A stretch of 64,000 nucleotides of DNA from Phyto melanocephala. Taxonomy: Eukaryota > Arthropoda > Insecta > Diptera > Rhinophoridae. The notes under the pieces are model-generated. The model searched no databases and was not told the origin of the DNA. It was given only the letters and a program-made list of their open reading frames with translations. Both the position numbers and the translations under genes were made by a program. The stretch is taken from positions 72,737,126 to 72,801,125 of the forward strand of contig OW799237.1 of assembly GCA_941918925.1 (NCBI GenBank), read 5' to 3'. This document shows positions 33,560 through 44,257 of the stretch, piece after piece. Within the stretch, counting starts at the first letter, position 1. Every line of letters begins with the position of its first letter.

Positions 33560-35117
33560 CTTTTCTTGAGTCACTATTAATTTCTGCAATTTCGTTGGTT
33601 ATAAAAGCGGGCTTAAGACGATCAATTGAAACATTCTCCGGTTTTAATCCTATTTGTAACTTGTAAACTTATCATTTCTTTCTAAGATTTTATACGGACC
33701 AGCAAATTTTGGGCATAAAATTTTAGGTGAATATAATTTTATCCATACGTGCGAAGTATTTTTCAAATCCTTATGAACAAACGGTTTTTCGTTAGAGTGA
33801 TTACTTTCTGAAACCAGTTTTATGTTTTCAAGAGCTTGTCTAAGATATGTTAATACTTCTAAAGGAAGTGCATTATAGTCCACATTACTTTTAAAAAAAT
33901 CCCCTGGTATACGTAGCACTTCTCCATAAAATAACTCGGCCGATGAAGCCTGAACATCCTCTTTATACGCTGTTCACAATCCAAGTAGACCCATGGGTAA
34001 TGTTTTCGTACACTGTTGGTTTTCATGACAGATCAGAGCAGTTTTTAGTGTTCTATGAAATCTTTCAATGATTCCATTAGATTGTGAATGATACGCTGTG
34101 GATTGTTGATGTTTAGCACCAATAGTTTTAGTCATGTTTGCAAAAAGCTTTGAGGTAAACTGTCTACCTCGATTTGTATGTATTTTATGGGGACAACCAA
34201 ATCTACTCACCCATCCATCAACAAAATTTCTACATACTTCTACAGCTGTAATATTTTTTAAGGGTAAAACCTCAACCCATCTCGTAAATCGATCTATTAT
34301 AGTCAACAAATATTGAAATCCTTCTTATGGTGGTAGTGGTCCTACAATGTCCATATGTATTGTTGGAAATCGCTGAGTTTCTTGAGCGAAAACACCAATT
34401 CCTGATTTTGTGTGACGATTTACCTTTGCTGCTTGACCAACTTGACATACTTTTACCCACTTGTTGCAATCTTTGTTTATAGATTGCCAGACAAATTTGC
34501 GAGTAAGAAAACGTTTTGTTGAACGTACTCCAGGATGAGAAAGTCCATGTATATTGTCAAATACAGATCTTCGTAATTGCACAGGAATATAAGGTCTTGC
34601 ATGCTCTGTTGACTTATCACAAAAGAGTTGAACCTTGGAATTTGGAACTTTTAAACGTTTAAATTGGAGTCCAGTTGACGTATTACGTAAATCCATAAGT
34701 TCACCATCAGTGGTTTGTAATTTGGCGATATATTCATAATTAATGTGAGAAATTGCATTTATACGTGACATTGCATCTGTGACCGTATTGCATTTACCAA
34801 ATATATGACGAATATCTGTTGTAAATTGTGATATGAAATCTAAGTGACGGCACTGTCTCGGAGTTGCTTTTTCGGGCTTTCGACTGAAAGCATATACCAA
34901 TGGTTTATGATCTGTATAAAGAACCAAACTACGACCTTCCAGTATATGACGGAAATGCTTTATAAACTTATATGCAGATATCTCGTTTCAGCATTCGAAA
35001 GTTTTTTTTGAAAAGAATGCTAATGGTTTCCAGTCACCATTATTAAAATGTTCAATTGCCGCACCTACTCAGATGCATCTTCTTTTAAAACAATTTCAGC
35101 ATCAGGATTTGGATAAG
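33560..35117 (-). pseudogene. pol: Gypsy pol: RNase H and integrase remnant
   Basis: On minus: PNPDAEIVLKEDAS (RNase H start), LYTDHKPLVYAFSRKPEKAT and FGKCNTVTDAMSRI, then the integrase zinc region HGLSHPGVRSTKRFL..WVKVCQVGQ. The core has MDIVGPLPP, a stop (TAA), IDRFTRWVEVLPLKN, HTNRGRQFTSKLF and AYHSQSNGIIERFHRTLK. After a second in-frame stop it ends VWIKLYSPKI and VSIDRLKPAF. Two key residues are changed: the second zinc cysteine is glycine (CQVGQ), and the second catalytic aspartate is asparagine (TNRGRQF, expected TDRGRQF). Frameshifts occur near 34,940 and 33,652. Confidence 0.87.
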
Positions 35118-35153
35118 AAAGTACAAAATTAAAATATGTTGTTGAGTACCACA
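35118..35153 (-). repeat. 5' LTR remnant of the Gypsy element
   Basis: 36 bp identical to the first 36 bp of the 3' LTR, joined directly to RNase H sequence at 35,117. Outer flank AGGT. Confidence 0.85.
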
Positions 35154-35481
35154 AGGTCACGGTATTTTTGTTAAAAATAATAATAATAATTTTATAACTG
35201 TTCTTACCCCTTTGCAAAAAGTGCCGTTATAATTAAAAACATTTAATTTTTTTTCTATTTTTGTTTTTGGAAATTACATAGGGCACACAAAAAGTTCCGA
35301 ATATAGTTTTTACCCGTTTTCACCTCTCTAAGTTAGAATTAAAAAAAATTCCTTCTTAGTGGACCTATACATTAAAGAAGCAACCCACACTATCCAAAAT
35401 TTCACGTCTCTAGCTTTTTGCGTTTGAGCTGTGCGCTGCTCAATCAGTCAGTCAGTCAGTCGCGTTACTGTTAAACTGTTA

Positions 35482-35587
35482 GGGCCGTATTCATAAAAAA
35501 TATTTTAGGTTTATTAAGGGCTTATTTGACAGATGTTGTAGAGAAATTTGTCAAATAAGTCTTCAATATTTTTTATGAATACGGCCC
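35482..35587. mobile_element. palindromic MITE, copy 2 (Harbinger-type)
   Basis: 106 bp with ends GGGCCGTATTCAT and ATGAATACGGCCC, and TTA on both sides (35,479-35,481 and 35,588-35,590). The left half is nearly identical to the copy at 8,557-8,673 (TATTTTAGGTTTATTAA..GCTTATTTGACAGATGTTG). The TTA target points to PIF/Harbinger. Can form one long hairpin. Confidence 0.85.
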
Positions 35588-35590
35588 TTA

Positions 35591-36416
35591 AAGTGTAATT
35601 ATATTCTTGCTTAACAATAGTTATTTGTTATTTTAAATGCATTTGAATATAATGTTTTTGTTATAATAATTTTGTAAATCCTATTATTTTTACAATACAA
35701 CCATATCAAAGCTTTAAGGAAAAGTTAAAATTAAATAACGAAAACCAAACAAAAGCTTGATTATCATGAAAAATTAATGATTTAACAAAATAAGAAAACA
35801 TATGTATAACTTGTTTTCGATAATTGAATATTGATCATGGTTTTTCTTTGCATGTACACTACACGTCTAAACACTGTTAAGTAAATAAAAAATAAAAAAA
35901 ATCGTAAATTATAAATATAAATATATTGCAAATATGAATATTACGCAATTAAGAGTTTGACGAATAACTTCAGCAGATTGTTAGCCAATAACTGAAGGTA
36001 TCTGGATACCTTATATCCACAGTAGTATTATTTTAGGACAGTTTTTACTTGACAAGCAACAACAATTTTGTTTAAGTACGGTCAAATCCTAGAACATTAT
36101 GAGAATATGACATTTAAGGACACCTTGGGAATACAATAACTATATATGTACAGTTATGCAGCTTAATATGTTTTATACAATGCTTTGTTCGTATCAAAAT
36201 TGTACAGGAAAACAAGTCGCAAAATCCGTAGTCTCGAGCAAAAGAAGAGCTTACTCCCACAGACGTAAGTTAGGAAGCATTATTAATCATAACAGTACTT
36301 TAGATCTGTTTACACAGCTTATTTGGCCAAAAATTAAATCTTACCGAAAAAAATTGTTTAATATAATTTTGTGATTTACTTTTTCTCTTTGCTAATATTT
36401 TCATTACAAATCAAAA
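35591..36416. other. AT-rich non-coding stretch
   Basis: No gene recognised. Confidence 0.55.
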
Positions 36417-36418
36417 TA

Positions 36419-37690
36419 AGGGGTGCCTCGAAATGCTTTTTTACATTTTTTGCAGGGCACTACGCAAACAATTATTATTTAATTAATTTTTTTGTTCCAC
36501 TCTGTGATTGTTATAAGTGTCAACAATACTTTGTTAATAAGTTTATTCAAATTATTTAATCCGTATATAAAATGTCGTCAAATAGAGAAAAAGTGAGAAA
36601 AAATATTGTGGATATTTATAATGAAAATAAACAACTTTCTTACGCTGAAGTTGCGCGACGGGCAAAAGTGTTCAGACAGACTGCCTGTAACGTTATTTTT
36701 AAATTCAAAAAAGACTTGTCTATTAAACACAAAAAAGGTGGAGGGCCTCGTGGTTTTAGGAATCCTCAAATCGTTAAAAAGGTGAAGGCACTTTGGAAGC
36801 AAAATCCAAACATTTCCATTCGCGATATCGCACGAAAACTAAATATTTCGAAATCGCTTGTAGAACGAATAAAGAAAAAAGAAAATTTGAGAACATTCAA
36901 AGTCAAGAAAGCTCCAAACCGAAACGAAAAAGGAACAAAACGGCAAGAATAAGAGCAAGACAGTTGCTACGTCACAAATTAAATAATTTTAATGGTTGTA
37001 TTTTAATGGACGATGAAACCTATTGTAAGGCTGACTATTCAGAGCTTCGTGGTCAGGGTTTTTATGTTTCTAATAAAAGAGCTAATGTTTCCGATAAATT
37101 TAAGTATAAAAAGATGGCAAGCAATATGTACATGTGGGAAAACTTCAAAGGCAATCATTGTGAAAACGGCTGTTTTGCCATTATACAGAAGCCACAATAT
37201 ACCTCCACTGTTTTGGCCCGAATTGGCAAGCTGCCACTACAGAAAACACGTCTTTGAGTGGTATGAGGCCAACAAAATAAATTTTGTACCGAAAAACATG
37301 AATCCACCTAATGGTCCAGAACTAACGCCTATTGAACGCTATTGGGCTGTAATTTGGCGCCCTATGCTCCAGTGGGAGTTAGAGGAACATATATATATAT
37401 ATATATATATAAGAACAAAGTTCAAAGCTTCTGCATATGTAGAACAATTTGGATTTATTTGGAAAAAGCTATCAAACACTTCGGTAAAACGCGTGTCCAA
37501 CGTTTAATGCAAAGCGTTAAGAAAAAAGTGCGAAACTTTGCAAAACAAAATAAAATTTGAAACTTTGGTTTTTTTCATAATAAAGTTTAGAAATTTTTCT
37601 CCATAATGCCAATAAAATGTATTTTTTGTTTGAAAGAAACTAGATTTGGGAGACATTTTAAAATGTAAAAAAGCATTTCGAAACACCCCT
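36419..37690 (+). mobile_element. rosa/Tc1-type transposon, nearly full length
   Basis: A 1,272-bp element flanked by TA (36,417-36,418 and 37,691-37,692). The inverted ends start AGGGGTG(C/T)(C/T)TCGAAATGCT and extend about 30 bp. One transposase gene fills the centre with two or three frame breaks. The length, single gene and TA target fit the Tc1/mariner superfamily. Confidence 0.88.
36572..37560 (+). pseudogene. rosa/Tc1-like DDE transposase, frameshifted
   Basis: Starts at ATG 36,572. The paired helix-turn-helix is VRKNIVDIYNENKQLSYAEV..RQTACNVI and NPNISIRDIARKLNISKSLV. The frame shifts at about 36,925. The catalytic domain is CILMDDETYCKADYSEL (first D), then in a third frame FWPELASCHY, where the family has WPDLASCHY, so the second catalytic D reads as E. 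Then FVPKNMNPPNGPELTPIERY with the third acid. An (AT)n stretch at 37,388-37,411 and another shift separate the end, HFGKTRVQRLMQSVKKKV, stop 37,558-37,560. The NPPN..(Q/E)LxPIE(R)YW pattern fits rosa-like (DD41D) elements better than classic Tc1; this is inference. Confidence 0.85.
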
Positions 37691-37692
37691 TA

Positions 37693-38115
37693 AGTTAATT
37701 AGAAAAACACTCATTTGATCAAAATTTTATTAAGTTTTAAATCAGATTTTTTTTTTCAAAAGCAATCTTTATTTTATGCACAGTCGAGTATTATTTTGCA
37801 TATTGGGTTACTCTAAATATGCCAAAATATATTGCATATTTTAAATGTCATGGAAAACTTTTTGACATTTTCACTTCAAAATGCAAATACACTCAGACTC
37901 GTGCAGCAGTGGCAACAATTGAAGATGCACATGTACATATGTAAAGATGCTTGGAAAAACATGTTTTGCTTCAGGCAGGCAAAATACAAATTCATTCACT
38001 TGTCAGTTTTTAGAAAAAGTTTTGTGATAATGACAAAAATGTCACCCTCCATCAACCAGCAAGTGATAACAATTTTTTATGAATCGTTTAATGAATTTTT
38101 ATAATTTATAGAATA
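37693..38115. other. non-coding stretch
   Basis: No gene recognised; the short frame at 37,832-38,104 has no known relatives that I can name. Confidence 0.5.
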
Positions 38116-38818
38116 CTAGCCAAACCCGGCGCGCGTTGCTACGCCCCTTAATGAATCGAAATGCATTCTAAATTTTAATTGAATATCAAGTGCAAAAACC
38201 TAAAAATTATAATTTTTTTTATGGGCGTGGCATTGCCCACTTTTCTAATCACGAAATTGTAAAGTCATAACAGCTCAATATGTGTGCAAAGTTTCAGAAA
38301 TATCGGACCAGTGCAAGTTCCTAAAAATTATAATTGCTTTTATTGGCGTGGCACTGCCCACTTTTCTAATCACAAAATTATTAAGTGATGACAGCTCGAT
38401 ATGTGCGCAAAGTTTCAGAAAAATCGGTCTGGTGCAAGTACCTCAAAATTATAACCTTTTTTTATGGGCGTGGCCCTGCCCACTTTTCTAATCACGAAAT
38501 TATATGGTTATGACAGCTTAGTATGTGTGCAAAGTTTCAGAAAAATCGGTCCAGTGCAAGTACCTCAAAATTAAAAATTTTTTAGGGGCGTGGCCCCGCC
38601 CACTTTTCTTATCACAAAATTATTTAGTCATGACAGCACAATATGTGTGCAAAGTTTCAGAAAAATCGGTCAAGTGCAAGTAGCTAAAAATGATAACTAA
38701 TTTTTTATGGGCGTGGCCCCGCCCACTTTTTTCCACCCATAAACACTCCCTGGTATGTGTACAACAACTTACCAAAGTTTGAGCCCGATCGGTTTTACAG
38801 TTTCGGAGTCTATAGCTA

Positions 38819-38849
<31 letters not shown>

Positions 38850-38869
38850 TTCACTTTTATATATATAGA
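38116..38869 (-). mobile_element. non-autonomous Helitron, copy A
   Basis: On minus, 754 bp from TCTATATATATAAAAGTGAA to GCGCGCCGGGTTTGGCTAG, inserted between A and T, exactly the Helitron rule (5' TC, 3' CTAG, AT target). After the 5' end comes a (GT)n run and CTATAGACTCCGAAACTGTA. Then about five tandem monomers of roughly 120 bp follow, each with GGGCGGGGCCACGCCC (or GGGCAGTGCCACGCC) and TAGCTACTTGCACT..GATTTTTCTGAAACTTTGCA. No genes. The arrangement (short ends plus a tandem core) resembles DINE-1/HINE-type elements of flies. Confidence 0.88.
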
Positions 38870-39526
38870 TTTACAGATCATTGACTAGAACAAAAGATTT
38901 TATTTAAACCTTACAGTGAAAAATCGACTTTAACATAAGTTGGTATATAAGCCATGCTAGTTCGTTTGTATACAGTTAACACAGAGAGTGGTGAGTGAGT
39001 GTACTTTTTTATCCCTCCCTCTCAGATGCTATTATATACATTTTACATAACAATTTTCAAAGCCGAAATACATCAGAGAACTACGAAGCGCTAAGTGAAT
39101 TTCATGCTTTCATCACATATTTTTGGGTATAGCTGAATATTTTTAAGATTACATATAGAATGATAAGTTTTTATGTACCCTCCTGTTTGGTGAAGTGTAT
39201 ATGTATACACTTTTGTATAAAAATTACGTAGGTCTTGTTTGTCAATATAAAAATTCATGTATGCAATATAAGTTTAATAATTTATCAAAGAAGGTGCAGC
39301 AGATAATTTATCAAAGAAAACGTTCCGTGACATTCTACAAAGCAAAAGGAAACTTTTGTCTAACTATACTTGTACTTTTCAGTATTCAAATTTATGTTTT
39401 GTGTAAATACACTTGTACATACATATATGCATTTGTACATATTTCAAATATATACAAATAACATACTTAATATTTTTTTTAAATTTGTCTTCGCTTTTTA
39501 ACCCTAGAGCACTAATATAGTTTACT
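38870..39526. other. non-coding stretch
   Basis: No gene recognised. CCCTCCCTCTCAG at about 39,013 is a pyrimidine tract only. Confidence 0.5.
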
Positions 39527-39529
39527 TTA

Positions 39530-40120
39530 TGCTCGGCGCACAATTGGGACGAATTTCGCCCAACACGACGAACTCTTCGGTAAAAATTCGTTGTGCAAAT
39601 TCGTCGTGTGAAGCACAACAACGACGAAAAAGTTACATCTTTTATAGTTGATAAAATTGTTTAGTGTTTGTGCAAAGCAAAAACAAAAATAATCGAAGAA
39701 TTTAATTTTTTTTGAAACTCAACAAAACAATAAATATAATTTCTGTAATTATAAAAACTTGTTTACGAATAACCAAACGTTTGCAAAGAATGTCGTGGGT
39801 ACGTGCATAAAACAAAAAAAAACATAAAAAAAAAAAGATAAAAAAAATAAAACAATAATTAAAGTAAAAACTAACTTTATTTTCTTAAAAAGTTGAGAAG
39901 TAAACCCAAATTTAATAAAAAATGGTCACCTTGTATCAATTTGTTCGTCGCTCGCCGGCGTAAGAAATAGAAATAAATCTAATGCAGGGTTCGCCGCGTA
40001 TATCGAACTTCGACTGACGCCACAATTGTGTGCATTCACATATACACAAATGTGTTTTATTTTTGATGACGAATATTCGCGACAAAAAATTCGTCGTTCG
40101 TCCCAATTGTGCGCCTAGCA
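39530..40120. mobile_element. Harbinger-type MITE with GGCGCACAATTGGGACGAA ends
   Basis: 591 bp, with ends TGCT(C/A)GGCGCACAATTGG continuing GACGAA, mirrored at both sides, and TTA flanking both ends (39,527-39,529 and 40,121-40,123). The subterminal regions are rich in repeated TCGTCG/CGACGAA words in both orientations. TTA target duplication and compound ends indicate PIF/Harbinger. No coding sequence. Confidence 0.82.
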
Positions 40121-40123
40121 TTA

Positions 40124-41180
40124 GTTGCAACTAACGATCGTCGATTCAACGACGATTTTTTTAAATCAATTTTTTTATAGATAAAAATAATTTATTCTTC
40201 ACAAAATAGATATAAGTGGATAATTAGTGAAAAATTAAAATTACAAAGGCACAGGGCACGGTGGAAACAATCATTCACTGTTGGTCAATCAATATTCTGC
40301 TAAATACTAAATAATCAATTGTTTATAAACATTGATTGTTAAATCAAAACTGGTCACTAGAGCAGGACAAAACTATAATTAATAAAAAGATAATAAATGA
40401 AAGAAAAAGGCCTGCTGTTGGTGAAATTAAGCAAATTAGTTGTCAAATTCAATTAACTTAAAACCTGGGATTTAAATATATGATATTTACATCCAATAAG
40501 TAATCACCGATCAAAGAGTGATGATGATGAAATCCGTAGCTGGTTTCGAAACTGCATTCCATTCGACCACTGCCGGCAAAACATACTTTTCCAGATTATT
40601 TTTTCATTATCATAATTAAAACAATTCCTTGTAAGATAAAAATGTTTTAAAAATTAACACAAGCATATAAATTTTAATATTAGTTTAAAAAATAAATTTT
40701 AAAACCGTGTGGCAACTTTAACTTTTCGGCTGCCATTGTAGTCAATATTCTACAAAAAAATTTGCAGCTTTTAGATGTCAGTTGCCATCTGGAATACCCT
40801 TTTTTAAAACTGGCAACGAAACTGAAATTTTATTGCTATCAGTAATCGACATATAAGTCTATTCTTATTGCCATCTAGCCAAATCTTCATTTGAATAATA
40901 AATTAGTTTAAATAAATATTTTATTTACAGAGTGTCAATTGTTGCCCTGTAAAATAGTAAAATAAAAAGTTTTTTTATATTAAATATTTTTTTTTGATTT
41001 TCACTTGCTTTAATGCACTTAGTTTTGCTTCTAAATTTACCCTTACAAAAATTGTTTTCAAATAAAAAAAATGTTTTTTAATATTTAGTATTTGGTGTTA
41101 ACGAAGAAAAAAAGAAAAGCACTAAAACTTAAAAAGAACATAATGAGCACTGACTTGAAATTTTTCTGCGACAAATCACC
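40124..41180. other. non-coding stretch
   Basis: No gene. GGCAACTTTAACTTTTCGGC and TTGCCATCTGGAATACCC at 40,711-40,800 are less AT-rich but unassigned. Confidence 0.5.
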
Positions 41181-41184
41181 ATCA

Positions 41185-41520
41185 CAGAAACAAGGTACCG
41201 TGAAATAACTCCCAAATGAAAAAAGTCTCGAATCAGAAATGAAATAACTCCCAACAAGAAAGTTAGGAAATCCCATACAAATCGGAAATTATTTCATTAT
41301 AAAATAACGCCTGGTATTTTGGAACTTATTTTACAATTTTTCATTGGGAGCTACTTCATTATGAAATAACTGCCGAATGACATAACTTTCAACCAAATAC
41401 TGTTGGGAGTTATTTCACTTATTTTACTAATTGGGAATTATTTCGTTTCTGGTAGAACTTTTTCATTTCAAAAAGAAAAAATTATCGTTGGGAGGTATTT
41501 CATTTCCATTAGGATTTATT
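41185..41520. repeat. cluster of GAAATAACTCCCAA palindromic words
   Basis: At least eight copies of (T)GAAATAACTCCC or its complement GGGAGTTATTTCA occur in both orientations, for example at 41,200, 41,241, 41,345, 41,356, 41,404, 41,440 and 41,491. Pairs such as CTACTTCATTATGAAATAAC form short hairpins. A single inverted copy lies at 90-195. Position just upstream of the MULE fossil suggests it may be part of that element's end, but no counterpart was found beyond 43.4 kb. Confidence 0.5.
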
Positions 41521-41694
41521 TTATTTTACTTAAAATTACATTTCAATTAATTTTGATATTGTTGTTTGTAACGGTTCCTAAAACTGTCCCAAATTAAAAA
41601 GAAGCCAAATAATAACTGGATTACCTTGAATAATTTAGTTATTGATACAATTTTAAGTAGTGAAGATCAGTGCTAAAAACCATTGCGATAAAAA

Positions 41695-43422
41695 ATGACA
41701 AGTGTTACATATGAAATTACGAGTGATAGAAGGAGAAAAAGTAAATTGTTGTATTCCAAAGAAGAAAAACAATTATATTTAAAAAAATAAAAAATCAAAA
41801 GCTCGAGGAAGAATGTACTACACTTGTTATGAGGAAAATTGTAAGTCGATAGAAGTTTGGGAAAACAGGCAGTGTTGTTAGGCTACAGACTTAATTGAGC
41901 ATAAACATGGAGAACAACAGAAATTATATGATGAACTCAAGGCCCTTAATGAAATTAAACAACAATGCTTGGATGTTACAAGCACTTTAGGCGCAGTTAA
42001 TGCTGTAAGTGGAATACGAAAAATTTTCGGAATGTTTGTGTATGATAAGTTACTAGTCCATTATAAAATTCTATTAAGTACTTAACAATACTTTTTGACA
42101 GAGAAACCAAGAATCAACTAAAAATATTGATTTTAATAAAGTCAAACGAGGTCTGCAATATTTGACCGCTAAAGTGTTTGCAGCATCTCCGAAGACTCCG
42201 ACCGAAGTTGTAAATATATTTCAAAAGGAGAATATTTTCAAAAAATTTTCCCTAACTTTGCATGACGATCCAGATAAAACTGCATTTTTTTAAAGTTTGC
42301 CACGACTGTAAAGATTTTGCATACTGCATCTTTGGGTCTGACAAAATTGTCGAATTTATAAATGAAAACATTCCGAGCAACAATAACAAACGAATTTTAA
42401 TCGATGATACATTTTCAGTTGTACCGCTTGGATGTTTTAAACAATTACTTTTGGTTCGTATTGAATGCTATGAAAAGGTTTGATATCCTTGAGGAGGGGC
42501 GACGGCATGCAGTTTCCACTTTTCGCTCTGTAATAACAAGACTCTGCACTTATTTCCTTTATCCTTTAATAGGTTTTCCCAATATGTTTCGTTTTGACGA
42601 ATAAAAAGTCAACAAAATGCTCATGTGTTCAATTATATATTTATCACAGATTATGAAGCGAGCCTTAGACGAGCTATTAAAACTGGTTATGTGGATATAA
42701 GACTCTACGGCTGTTGGTTTCATTTTTGCCAGGCAGTACGACGCCAAATAACAATGAAGCATAAACCACTAGCCCAACTATTTCGACAAAACAGTAAGAC
42801 ATCATTGGAGTATCACAAGCTTTTGTCGCTTCCGTTATTGCCTGCCTCGCATAAAGTTGGAGCCACTTCGAAAAGCAAAGGTTAAAGAAGGTAGGCATTT
42901 TTAAATTATGTTTTGTATAATTGCACATTTATTTTAGTTTAAAGCAAGTATAGATAGGATCAGACGGACTGTCAGTTTTCGACACACCGACAAGAACGAC
43001 TTCTGCTGTCGAGGGTTATAACGAAGCGCTGAACAAATAGATAAACAATTATGGAAACTTTTTTAAATTTTTGAAAGCTTTACAAGCGGAAAAGATTAAC
43101 AAGTCTCGAGACTTTAAGTTGCTAGCAAATAGCGGTGGAGTTTTGGACAAAAGTAAAAGAAAAAAAATTAATGAAAAAACAGAGCTTGTTGGAAAAGCCA
43201 TTGCAGAGCTACGATCTGTATCTATAACTGCCACTGCATTTATTAATCGATTGGTTTTCCCAAAAAACAAAATCTTTGATGAAATAGAGCCAGATAAAAA
43301 TCTGTTTGAAGTTCAAGTGTACCTTGAAGAGGAAGAAGAAGATGAGTAGGAAGATATTGCAAGCTGAAGCCATTACCAAAGGACTCGAAAGATTCCGTTG
43401 CCCTATTTGCCGTGAATTATGA
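41695..43422 (+). pseudogene. Mutator-like (MULE) transposase with FLYWCH-type finger
   Basis: Plus-strand fragments in order. From ATG 41,695: TSVTYEITSDRRRKSKLLYS, then MYYTCYEENCKSIEVWENRQ (FLYWCH-like zinc finger), GEQQKLYDELKALNEIK, ILIDDTFSVVPLGCFKQLLL (first catalytic D region of MULEs), YEASLRRAIKTGYVDIRLYG with CWFHFCQAVRRQ (second D and the C..H block) and LPLLPASHK. After this come DTPTRTTSAVEGYNEALN and a C-terminal part ending FRCPICREL. Likely introns: 42,009-42,101 (GTAAGT..GACAG), one ending TTTATCACAG near 42,650, and 42,892-42,938 (GTAGGC..TTTTAG). Stops and shifts make it inactive. Confidence 0.8.
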
Positions 43423-44257
43423 GATGTTTCAATTCTAAATTAAAAAAAAGGTGACATCTTGAAATTTTGAAGAAAATATGAGAAAATATAGCGTAAAACA
43501 ACGTTTTTATTTTCAGTATTTCTATCCTCTTTTTTTAAGGCGTACAAATATTCTACGTAAATTTTTTTTTAATATTTATACTTAGCACGTATTCAAGGTA
43601 CTATGATATGAAGAAAATATTTTCATTTAATCGTTTCACAAGGCATGAATATAATTATACGGCTGCTTTTTGGGATACTGTTCCGATTTACTTAAATATC
43701 AAATTTGGCATACAACTTTTCCTGTAAAAGCCCTCGAAGAAAGACTTTTTTAAATTTGAGTTCCGTTTTGGAAACTAAATCATTCACGCTGTAATTTTTT
43801 TAATGCCATTAAGTGCCAATAATAAAATGCGTATATTGTGTTTTACGAGTTTTTCCCCCAAATAGAAAACGTATACAATTTATTTTTAGGTCCTTTGTTG
43901 TCTTTTTTTATTTTTTTCCTTTACCTTTCATATTTTTAACGAGCTAGTTTTTGTTAACATTAAAAATGTATAAACATTTCATCACTCCATCATGAGCAAC
44001 AATACTTTTATCTCTTTATTATTCACACATTATCTTTTTGTTCATCTGCAACTGTTTTATCAACATGTTATTATAAACTGTAGTAGTTGAATGTTTTGCT
44101 GTCATTAAAAGTAAATTTTAATACAAGAAGTAAGTATTTATGTTGCAATAAAATGTTTAAAAACATTAAAGATATCGCTGCCTAATTTAGCATCTTCAAT
44201 TGTTGGTAATTGTTAGTATGACCGTTTAAGCGTTTTAGTTGGTAAATTTATCATTTT
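43423..44257. other. AT-rich non-coding stretch
   Basis: No gene recognised; no inverted repeat matching the upstream side of the MULE fossil could be seen. Confidence 0.5.

Larger units (their letters stand above)
33330..35153 (-). mobile_element. Ty3/Gypsy element with 4-bp target duplication, internally deleted
   Basis: A minus-strand element. The 3' LTR is 33,330-33,505 (176 bp, TGTGGT...ACCACA). The purine tract AGAAAGGGGGTAA lies just upstream of it. Pol lies at 33,560-35,117. The 5' LTR is reduced to its first 36 bp (35,118-35,153), which are identical to the start of the 3' LTR. AGGT flanks both outer ends (33,326-33,329 and 35,154-35,157). One deletion therefore removed the rest of the 5' LTR, primer site, gag, protease and most of reverse transcriptase, leaving 1.8 kb. 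Confidence 0.85.

Noticed and set aside
37388..37411. (TA)n tract as regulatory TATA cluster
   Set aside because: It lies inside the transposase reading frame and is a microsatellite expansion.
38818..38845. (AC)n and GGGCGGGGCCACGCCC array as a satellite or CRISPR-like array
   Set aside because: The repeats are degenerate, 110-120 bp long, and bounded by exact Helitron ends in a eukaryotic genome; no spacer structure.
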